From assembly GCA_936940865.1 (NCBI GenBank), contig CAKZJB010000225.1, forward strand, positions 1 to 43,538: DNA of 43,538 nucleotides, in the 5' to 3' direction. The position numbers were made by a program, and so were the translations under genes. The first letter of the stretch is position 1, and every line of letters starts with the position of its first letter. Origin of the DNA: an uncultured Asticcacaulis sp. (GTDB lineage: Bacteria; Pseudomonadota; Alphaproteobacteria; Caulobacterales; Caulobacteraceae). Of the stretch, positions 34,907 to 43,538 are shown piece by piece. The notes below the pieces were generated by a model. The model was not told the DNA's origin. It searched no databases and saw only the letters and a program-made list of their open reading frames with translations.

Positions 34907-35437
34907 ATGGTCGGCCAGGCGCCATATTCGGATATTTCCAGCACCGGCGCATCGCGCGATTTCCGGCCACGGCTTCCGCAGGCGTCCTGCCTGCGCCAGG
35001 CGCGCGTGCTGCTGGTCGACGACGCCCGCAACGACATCCTGCTGGCCAAGCGCTACCTGTTCGGTTCGCGCGGCATGGGCTGCGATCTTCATACGGCCAT
35101 GTCGTCGCACGAAGCCATGGACGTCATGGTGGCGCAACTGGAACGCGGCGAGCCCATCGATCTGGTCTTGATCGATATCAACATGCCGGGCGAAAGCGGC
35201 TTCCAGCTGCTCGACATGATCCGCGCCCAGCCGAGGCTAGGGCGCGTGCCGGTGGTCATGTGCACGGGGTCGAGCCATGACGTCGATCGCCATCAGGCCA
35301 TGCATCTGGGCGCCGTCGGATATGTCGTCAAACCGCCGTCGCTGGAAAAGCTGCGCGACATTCTCGAGGTCCTGCCCCTGCTCGATATCCAGGAGGACGG
35401 CGAGGGGCTGAGGCTGTCGGCGATCGGGGCCGCCTGA
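34907..35437 (+). CDS. Response regulator, receiver domain with N-terminal extension
   Basis: 176 aa from ATG 34907 (GGAGG 6 bp upstream). Receiver after about 30 extra residues: LLVDDARNDILLAKRYLFGS, D90 in LVLIDINMPGESG, T in VVMCTGSSHD and K in YVVKPPSLEK. No output domain is present, so it must act by protein contact or as a phosphate relay. Not overlapping the preceding gene. Confidence 0.9.
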   Translation: MVGQAPYSDISSTGASRDFRPRLPQASCLRQARVLLVDDARNDILLAKRYLFGSRGMGCDLHTAMSSHEAMDVMVAQLERGEPIDLVLIDINMPGESGFQLLDMIRAQPRLGRVPVVMCTGSSHDVDRHQAMHLGAVGYVVKPPSLEKLRDILEVLPLLDIQEDGEGLRLSAIGAA

Positions 35438-35451
35438 CGGTTCCTGTTTAA

Positions 35452-35485
35452 CGCGAGCGGCCGGATATCGCTTTTTTATTTTTTT
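35452..35485 (+). terminator. Weak terminator-like hairpin and T-tract
   Basis: A short stem (GCGA/TCGC around GCGGCCGGATA) followed by TTTTTTATTTTTTT at 35472-35485. Stem too weak to be sure; T-tract notable. Confidence 0.35.
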
Positions 35486-35515
35486 GCGCTCATTTCCGGA
35501 GGGCTGGTATAGCTG

Positions 35516-38380
<2,865 letters not shown>

Positions 38381-38481
38381 CGGTTGAGTTTCTCGCCCTT
38401 CGGGCGCACAGTTAAGGACCGCTTTAGGTGAGTCGCGTTCCGGACTGACCGAAAGAAGGCGGGAGACAGTGCGCGGAAACC

Positions 38482-38646
38482 ATGAGAGTACCGGACGACC
38501 TTCCCCATGACGTCTCCGTGCGGGACGACGGCATGGAGGTCAAAAAATATCCGTTCCTGTGGACGGTCGTTGTCCTGAGCCCCTTGTGCGCCCTTTTCTG
38601 GTGCGGCGTGATCTGGGGCGTGGCGGCCTGGTTCGGCAGCGCTTAA
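38482..38646 (+). CDS. 54-aa membrane protein
   Basis: MRVPDDLPHDVSVRDDGMEV, then KKYPFLWTVVVLSPLCALFW and a Trp/Cys-rich helix ending AWFGSA: a polar N-terminus and one or two membrane helices. RBS GCGGAAA just upstream. Its stop overlaps the stop of the DUF1697 gene on the other strand. Below usual gene-calling length; no family recognised. Confidence 0.55.
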   Translation: MRVPDDLPHDVSVRDDGMEVKKYPFLWTVVVLSPLCALFWCGVIWGVAAWFGSA

Positions 38647-39170
38647 CCCGCCTCGGCCGATATCCTGTGCAACATGGCCAGGGTGCGGAAGGTCCCGGTG
38701 GATGAGAAACGCCGTGTGCCGAACGCTGTCAGCAGCCGCGTCCGGCCGGGTTGTCCCGGGAAATGGATGAAGAGGTCGCCGTCGACCAGCGCCACGCGTT
38801 CGTCCGCGATATAGGGGGCCAGGTCGCCCGTCACGCTGTCCGGATAGGCCGCGCGCATGATCCGTACCGAAACCTGCGTGAGATCCGTGACATCGGGAAA
38901 CGGATTGGCCCGGATCAGGGCGCGGAGCCGTGCGGCGTCGCGGAGGATGACCGGGACGGTCTTGCCGAAGCGCTTGACGAAGGCGGCTTCCAGTTCGGCT
39001 TCAAGCCCGGCGGCGTCGCGTCTTTCGGCATCGAAGAGGAGGTTGCCCGATGAAGCGACCGTGCGCACCCTGTCATAGCCCAGCTCTTCGGCCAGGCCCT
39101 TGAGATCGGCCATTTTGAGCCGTGCGCCCTCTGGCAGGACGACGGAGTAGAGCAGGGCGATCCACGTCAT
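38643..39170 (-). CDS. DUF1697 domain protein
   Basis: 175 aa. ALLYSVVLPEGARLKMADLK, LAEELGYDRVRTVASSGNLL and FPGQPGRTRLLTAFGTRRF are the DUF1697 pattern (family consensus MALLRGINVGG...SGNVVF); the start here reads LYSVVLPEG instead of LRGINVGG, a divergent N-terminus. Function of the family is unknown. Convergent with the 54-aa ORF, which overlaps its stop by a few bases. Confidence 0.8.
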   Translation of the reverse strand: MTWIALLYSVVLPEGARLKMADLKGLAEELGYDRVRTVASSGNLLFDAERRDAAGLEAELEAAFVKRFGKTVPVILRDAARLRALIRANPFPDVTDLTQVSVRIMRAAYPDSVTGDLAPYIADERVALVDGDLFIHFPGQPGRTRLLTAFGTRRFSSTGTFRTLAMLHRISAEAG

Positions 39171-39267
39171 GATCTTGCAGTATCCTTATTTCCGGGAGGC
39201 ATGCTTCGACTGAAATTTGACGCGTATCGGCGCCTGATGGCTTCACCTTTACGAAAAGGAGACCGCC

Positions 39268-39618
39268 ATGGCCAATCCGGAAATGCTCAAGTCCTGCATC
39301 GCCCTGTGCTGGGAATGCCGCAATGAATGCCAGCATGCCCTGTTCGACCATTGCCTGAAGGTGGGCGGCAGGCACGCCGAAGCGGCGCATGTGCGCATCA
39401 TGAGCGACTGCATCGAGATGTGCCAGACGGCCGCCGACTTCATGACGCGCCGGTCGGACCTGCACGGGGCGGCCTGCGCGGCCTGCGCCGAGGTCTGCGA
39501 AGCCTGTGCCCGGTCGTGTGAAGCGATCGGCGGCGACGGCATGACGCATTGCGCGGACATTTGCCGCCGCTGCGCCGAAAGCTGCCGCGAAATGAGCCGG
39601 ATGCCGGAAATGGCGTAA
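39268..39618 (+). CDS. Cys-rich four-helix-bundle copper-binding protein (Csp/DUF326-like)
   Basis: 116 aa with at least 14 cysteines in Cx3C patterns (SCIALCWECRNEC, DCIEMCQ, CAACAEVCEACARSCEAI, CADICRRCAESC), the pattern of copper-storage proteins of the Csp type. These hold many Cu(I) ions in a helical-bundle tube. No signal peptide, so cytosolic Csp3-like. Followed 26 bp later by DUF4142. Confidence 0.85.
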   Translation: MANPEMLKSCIALCWECRNECQHALFDHCLKVGGRHAEAAHVRIMSDCIEMCQTAADFMTRRSDLHGAACAACAEVCEACARSCEAIGGDGMTHCADICRRCAESCREMSRMPEMA

Positions 39619-39644
39619 TGCCGGCAGGAACAGGGAGGCCGACG

Positions 39645-40130
39645 ATGAAAATCGCAAACCTGCTGGCGGCAATGATGCTGGCCGCGACGACCCCGGCGAT
39701 GGCCGCCGACAAGCCGGATGCCTTTGTCGCCGCCGCGGCGCGATCCAATATGGCGGAAATCGAACTGTCGAAACTGGCCCTGCAGAAATCGCAGGACGCG
39801 CGCGTGCGCGACTTCGCCCGGCGGATGATCGACGACCACATCAAGACCGGCAACCTGCTGGCCGTGGTGGCCAGGCAGGAGCATATCCCGTTGCCGGATG
39901 GCCTCGATGCGGTTCATGCCGCCAGGCTGGCGGACCTGACCGCGATGTCGGCCGGCTTCGATCGCGCCTATGTGGACATCATGGCCGCCGACCACGCAGC
40001 GGCCGTGACGCTGTTCAGCGACTACGCCGGCACGGGAGAGGACCCGTATCTGAAGCGGTTCGCGCAAAATACCCTGCCGGCGCTCACCGCGCACAAGGCG
40101 ATCATCGACGCCCTGCAGGCGATGATGTAG
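39645..40130 (+). CDS. DUF4142 (ferritin-like) secreted protein
   Basis: 161 aa from ATG 39645 (RBS GGGAGG) with signal peptide ending PAMAA. SNMAEIELSKLALQKSQDAR and RRMIDDHIKTGNLLAVVARQ are the DUF4142 pattern of antiparallel helices with His/Glu positions. Predicted periplasmic, ferritin-like fold, function unknown; members often sit near stress or metal genes, as here beside the copper protein (26 bp gap). Probably co-transcribed with it. Confidence 0.85.
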   Translation: MKIANLLAAMMLAATTPAMAADKPDAFVAAAARSNMAEIELSKLALQKSQDARVRDFARRMIDDHIKTGNLLAVVARQEHIPLPDGLDAVHAARLADLTAMSAGFDRAYVDIMAADHAAAVTLFSDYAGTGEDPYLKRFAQNTLPALTAHKAIIDALQAMM

Positions 40131-40194
40131 CGCGTGACATTATTGTCTGAGTATTGTACCTGTCGCTGCCATAAAACAAATCATGGGAGCGGAT

Positions 40195-42189
40195 ATGAAA
40201 AGCGTGGGCGCGGCGGTGCTTGTGGCGTTGGCGGCATGGGGCGCGGCGGACGCGAAGCCGCCGGCGCGCCCCACCTGGATGGCCGACAATGGCAACGGTA
40301 CCTATGCCAATCCGCTGTTCTATGACGAATTTTCCGATCCGGACATGATACGGGTCGGTGACGACTACTACCTGACCGGTACGACCATGCATTCGATGCC
40401 TGGCCTGCCTGTCCTGCATTCGAAGGATCTGGTGAACTGGGACTTCGTCGGCTACGCCGTGGACAAGCTCGACCTCGGGCCGGCCTATCGCCTGGAAGAC
40501 GGGCAGAACATCTACGGGCAGGGCATATGGGCGCCCAGCTTCCGCTATCATGACGGCACCTGGTATATCTTCAGCAACGTCAACCACGCCACGACGCAGA
40601 TCTTCACGGCCAAGAGCCCGAAGGGGCCGTGGACGCGGACGCCGATGAAGAAAACCCTCCACGACCTGTCGGTGCTGTTCGACGACGACGGCAAGGTCTA
40701 TGTCGTCTGGGGCTATCAGGAGATCCACCTGGCCGAGCTCGACTCGACCCTGACCGACATCGTGCCGGGCTCGGAACAAATCATCATTCCCCGCGACGCC
40801 GGCATGGGCGAGGGCAGCCACTTCTACAAATGGGGCGACACCTATTACATCCTGAGCGCCGAATGGAACGGGATGCGCATGGCGGCGGCGCGGGCGGAAT
40901 CGCCGCGCGGGCCGTACGAGGTCAACCGCGCCATCAGCGTCGACGAGGATTTCGGCCAGGTCCAGGGCTATCGCGAGGACGGGGACAGGCCGCCGTTCAG
41001 AATCAACCCGCCCGACCCGTCGAAGCACGGATGGGGCTCGATGCATCAGGGCGGCGTGCTGCAAACCCAGAACGGCGACTGGTGGGGCTGGTCGATGTAC
41101 GATTCCAACTCGGTCGGACGGCTGACGGCTTTGTCGCCGATTACGTGGAAGGACGGCTGGCCCTATTTCGGACTTCCCGGAAACCTGACGCGCACGCCGC
41201 GCGTGTGGGTGAAGCCGAACCTGCCGCAGGACACGCCGCATGCGCCGTATCAGCGCAGTTCCGATTTTTCGGAAGCGACGCTTATGCCCGTCTGGCAATG
41301 GAACCACGTGCCGGTCGACGGCAAATGGTCGCTGAGCGAACGGCCGGGTTATCTGCGCCTGCATGCCCTGCCGGCGACGGGCCTGCTGGATGCGCGGAAC
41401 ACCCTGACCCAGCGCGTCATGGGGCCGCGATCGAGCGCCACCGTCGCTTTGGACGTCTCGGGGTTGAAGGCGGGCGACGCGGCCGGCCTGTCCTTGTTCA
41501 ACCGGCCCTATGGCTGGATCGGCGTCGAGAAGACGCACGGCGGCCTGTCGGTCACGCGCTTCGACGAGCAGACCCAGGCGCCGGTGCGTGAGACGATTCA
41601 CGCGACGCGGATCTGGCTGCGCGCCGACTGCGACTTCCTGACCGAGACGCATACCTTCTCATGGTCGACCGACGGCAAGACCTTTCACAAGCTCGGCGCG
41701 CCGTTCGTCACGCCGTACCAGCTCAAGACCTTCCAGGGTGTGCGCTACGGTGTCTTCGCCTTCAACACCACGGGGCATGAGGGCGGCGTCGCCGATATCG
41801 ACTCCGTCACCGTGCATGAGCCCGATGCCGCAGGCTTAAAGCCTATACCGTTCGGCCGCACGATCTTGCTCGAACCTGCCGGCGGCGGCGCGGGCCAGGT
41901 GCTGACGGTGCTGAATCGCGGCCTTGGCCGTGTGGCGCTGCTGAAGGGCGGGAAGGCGATGACGGTAATGGCCGACGGTTCGGTCGCGTTTGCGGCGGAT
42001 ACGAAATCGCCGGGCCAGACTTTCCAGTGGATGGAGACCCTGACCGGCGAAATCATCCTGATGTCGCTTGAGACCAACCGCTATCTGCGGCTGGACGACA
42101 AAGGCGTCCTGCATGCCGACAGCCCGGGACCACTGCCTGACGGCAAGGACGGCGTGCGATTCAAATGGACGACGATTCAGAAAAAATGA
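40195..42189 (+). CDS. GH43 glycoside hydrolase (beta-xylosidase / arabinofuranosidase type)
   Basis: 664 aa from ATG 40195 (RBS GGGAGC; signal peptide MKSVGAAVLVALAAWGAADA). N-terminal five-bladed propeller with catalytic base in EFSDPDMIRVGDDYYL (D48/D50), pKa modulator in LHDLSVLFDDDG (D157), and acid in GMGEGSHFYKW (E206). C-terminal region (about 360-560) is a beta-sandwich typical of GH43 (FNRPYGWIGVEKT), followed by an extra beta-trefoil-like domain ending NRYLRLDDKGVLH. Likely cleaves beta-xylosyl or alpha-arabinosyl linkages of xylan. Ends convergent with the next gene by a 13-bp overlap. Confidence 0.9.
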   Translation: MKSVGAAVLVALAAWGAADAKPPARPTWMADNGNGTYANPLFYDEFSDPDMIRVGDDYYLTGTTMHSMPGLPVLHSKDLVNWDFVGYAVDKLDLGPAYRLEDGQNIYGQGIWAPSFRYHDGTWYIFSNVNHATTQIFTAKSPKGPWTRTPMKKTLHDLSVLFDDDGKVYVVWGYQEIHLAELDSTLTDIVPGSEQIIIPRDAGMGEGSHFYKWGDTYYILSAEWNGMRMAAARAESPRGPYEVNRAISVDEDFGQVQGYREDGDRPPFRINPPDPSKHGWGSMHQGGVLQTQNGDWWGWSMYDSNSVGRLTALSPITWKDGWPYFGLPGNLTRTPRVWVKPNLPQDTPHAPYQRSSDFSEATLMPVWQWNHVPVDGKWSLSERPGYLRLHALPATGLLDARNTLTQRVMGPRSSATVALDVSGLKAGDAAGLSLFNRPYGWIGVEKTHGGLSVTRFDEQTQAPVRETIHATRIWLRADCDFLTETHTFSWSTDGKTFHKLGAPFVTPYQLKTFQGVRYGVFAFNTTGHEGGVADIDSVTVHEPDAAGLKPIPFGRTILLEPAGGGAGQVLTVLNRGLGRVALLKGGKAMTVMADGSVAFAADTKSPGQTFQWMETLTGEIILMSLETNRYLRLDDKGVLHADSPGPLPDGKDGVRFKWTTIQKK

Positions 42190-42494
42190 AAAAGGACCAG
42201 GCTGCTTAACAGCGTGATAAAAAACGCCGCCGTCCATTTCCGGTAGCGACGGATATAGCCGCGGACTGTCGGACTCATGTCGTCCGGCGTCTGTGCGAAC
42301 AGGACCTCCTGAGTGGAGTTCCTTGAGGAAAGGACGCCTGTCGGCAGCGGCGGCAGGCCCTGGTTACGCAGGTGGATATTGTAATAATGCAGGGCATCGT
42401 TACCCGCGACGGCGAAAATGATGAACAGCACGGGAAGGGCCAAAACCGTACCGACCTTCGTCGCGATCACAAACCAATGGATGAGGGCCTGCAT
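42177..42494 (-). CDS. Two-helix membrane protein, hypothetical
   Basis: 105 aa from ATG 42494 (RBS GGGGAAA). First helix WFVIATKVGTVLALPVLFII, second TAAFFITLLSSLVLFHFF at the C-terminus, with a hydrophilic loop (RNQGLPPLPTGVLSSRNST) between. Resembles no family I can name. Overlaps the GH43 stop on the opposite strand, and the next short repeat lies 26 bp upstream of its start. Confidence 0.6.
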   Translation of the reverse strand: MQALIHWFVIATKVGTVLALPVLFIIFAVAGNDALHYYNIHLRNQGLPPLPTGVLSSRNSTQEVLFAQTPDDMSPTVRGYIRRYRKWTAAFFITLLSSLVLFHFF

Positions 42495-42520
42495 CTGTTT
42501 CCCCTGACAGACGCGCAATT

Positions 42521-42560
42521 ATACCAACGGAGACCGAGTCGAAGTCAATGCCGTTGGTAT
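42521..42560. repeat. ATACCAACGG repeat, short copy 4
   Basis: 40-bp hairpin ATACCAACGG ... CCGTTGGTAT with a perfect 12-bp end pair (TTATACCAACGG/CCGTTGGTATAA). It sits 21 bp downstream of the GIN-protein stop codon. In reverse orientation it shares the GACTCG core with copy 3. Confidence 0.85.
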
Positions 42561-42581
42561 AAAAGCCGAATTGCCAGGCCG

Positions 42582-43406
42582 CTATGAGTTGTCCTTGTCC
42601 TCGCCGTCCTTGTCCTCTTCGGTCGGCTCGACCGTGCCGGAGCCGACGATCTTGCTTTCGACCGTCTTGGGATGGCCGCGGAAGCGGACATCGCCCGAAC
42701 CCGTGACATCCGATGTCAGCTTGTCCGAGGTATTGAGCTCGGCGTCGCCGGAGCCCGACAGGGTGACGCTGGCGTCGGCAGCCGCCAGGGCGGAAAGGTC
42801 GGCGTCGCCCGAGCCTGCGACGGCGAGCGTCAGGGTTTTCGTATGCCCGCCGCCGTTCAGGTCGCCGCTGCCGGTCATGCGGACGTCCATGCTTGGCTGG
42901 TCATAGCCGCGAATATCGAGATTGCCGCTGCCTTCGACGGCGAATGTCTTCACCGAGGGCGCGGTAATGGTGATGTGCAGCCGCTCGGCGCCGTCGTGAA
43001 TGGCTTCCAGCCCGTTGGCGCCCAGGTGGAGCGTCACGATGTCCTGCTGCTCATCCAGCGTCTGGCCGTCGCTCAAGGACAGCCGGCCGTCCTTGAACAC
43101 GACCCGGGCGATCTGCGAGGCCGGGCCGGTGACGCTGATATGGGCGTCCGGCGCCTGGACATAGGTGACGTCTACCGGCAGGTCGATGGTTACGCTGTCG
43201 CCCGCGAAGGCCAGGGTCCTGGTCTCGACCGGTTCGGGCGCCGAAGGTTTGGCGCGGGTGACGCGGACGTGGTCGCCGAATTTCTGCGTGGTCAGCGTCC
43301 AGTCCTGGGTAGCGAGGTCGTGGGTGATGATGGCGCCGGCGCCGGTCAGGCAGGCGACGGCGATGCCGGCGCAGGCGGCGGTGGTGAGAAGCAGAGGGCG
43401 GAGCAT
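42582..43406 (-). CDS. GIN domain (DUF2807) secreted protein
   Basis: 274 aa with signal peptide MLRPLLLTTAACAGIAVACL and repeated beta-helix-like TGSGDL/EGSGNL/AGSGDA/SGSGDA motifs, the GIN-domain hallmark (putative autotransporter adhesin head, DUF2807). It ends in a highly acidic tail (EEDKDGEDKDNS). A secreted or envelope protein of unknown function, often near PspC/envelope-stress genes. The RBS is GGGGAA. Downstream lies repeat copy 4. Confidence 0.88.
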   Translation of the reverse strand: MLRPLLLTTAACAGIAVACLTGAGAIITHDLATQDWTLTTQKFGDHVRVTRAKPSAPEPVETRTLAFAGDSVTIDLPVDVTYVQAPDAHISVTGPASQIARVVFKDGRLSLSDGQTLDEQQDIVTLHLGANGLEAIHDGAERLHITITAPSVKTFAVEGSGNLDIRGYDQPSMDVRMTGSGDLNGGGHTKTLTLAVAGSGDADLSALAAADASVTLSGSGDAELNTSDKLTSDVTGSGDVRFRGHPKTVESKIVGSGTVEPTEEDKDGEDKDNS

Positions 43407-43428
43407 TGTCTATTCCCCAATCAAATCT

Positions 43429-43538
43429 TTAAGCGTCGAGCGCGGGCTTGGCCACGCGGTAATGGAGGCGGGCGTACCAGATGATGCCGTTGACCAGCCA
43501 GATGGAGGCGGCCACCGTCAGGCAGCCGATGGCGGCGG
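43429..43538 (-). CDS. Membrane protein, C-terminal fragment (cut by window edge)
   Basis: Last 35 codons (stop at 43429-43431): AAIGCLTVAASIWLVNGIIW... ending PALDA. One hydrophobic helix and a basic stretch (YARLHYRVAK) are seen. It is read leftward just upstream of the GIN gene (22 bp), so they may be co-transcribed. Family not identifiable from this fragment. Confidence 0.5.
   Translation of the reverse strand, partial: AAIGCLTVAASIWLVNGIIWYARLHYRVAKPALDA

Noticed and set aside
40150-40180. Possible xylose-motif-like site upstream of GH43 (TGTCGCTGCCA)
   Set aside because: Only about 8 of 11 positions match the xylB operator core and the palindrome is lost.

Overview
The window looks like chromosomal DNA of a GC-rich alphaproteobacterium, most likely of the Caulobacteraceae (Caulobacter/Asticcacaulis/Brevundimonas group). 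The reasons are a TonB-dependent receptor of the Xanthomonas/Caulobacter type, a SapC / JmjC-cupin / tryptophan-halogenase operon, a small secreted protein resembling a Caulobacterales family, an operator resembling the Caulobacter xylose motif, and glucuronoxylan-degrading enzymes. I had no database; names rest on motifs and remembered family sequences.

Layout. 1-2650: 3' end of an L-threonine aldolase gene, a RAYT (REP-associated tyrosine transposase) between two mirror-image 31-bp REP sequences, and a xylulokinase gene that lacks about its last 100 codons where it meets the RAYT element. 2653-6216: M16 zinc peptidase and a TetR regulator. 6311-8804: rightward small genes (secreted Cys protein, MAPEG, NTF2-like, three unknowns). 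8805-15341: leftward TonB receptor, intrinsic terminator, then SapC, cupin-8 and flavin-dependent halogenase. 16235-21083: leftward manD-aguA (mannonate dehydratase, GH67 alpha-glucuronidase broken by a frameshift) and a divergent FadR-type GntR regulator with a candidate operator between them. 21229-27570: orphan ParA, lipoprotein aspartyl protease, AsmA protein, a 27-aa membrane peptide, a glycine-zipper protein, a DHFR-like protein and a DUF2975/XRE pair. 27655-31844: remnant of a tyrosine phosphatase gene, GH29 alpha-L-fucosidase, a Gly/Tyr-rich secreted protein, a MarR-GNAT fusion with a palindromic operator on its start codon, and an unknown. 32008-38380: five two-component genes (PAS-kinase, receiver, receiver-kinase, receiver, multi-PAS hybrid kinase) with no DNA-binding or cyclic-nucleotide output domain. 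38482-43538: a 54-aa membrane protein, DUF1697, Cys-rich four-helix copper protein, DUF4142, GH43 glycosidase, a membrane protein, a GIN-domain (DUF2807) protein and the end of another membrane gene.

How it fits together. GH67, ManD, GntR, the TonB receptor, xylulokinase and GH43 suggest capture and catabolism of glucuronoxylan oligosaccharides: receptor uptake, alpha-glucuronidase and beta-xylosidase/arabinofuranosidase trimming, then glucuronate via mannonate and xylose via xylulokinase. Two of these genes (xylB, aguA) are damaged, so the pathway may be decaying, or there are base errors. The halogenase/cupin/SapC set beside the receptor is conserved in such bacteria, but its biological job is not known to me.

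The most unusual structural signal is a family of ATACCAACGG...CCGTTGGTAT repeats (four copies). Three copies sit 21-29 bp downstream of the stop codon of a leftward gene, and the two long copies each carry a perfect or near-perfect hairpin plus T7 tract, as if they were mobile terminators.
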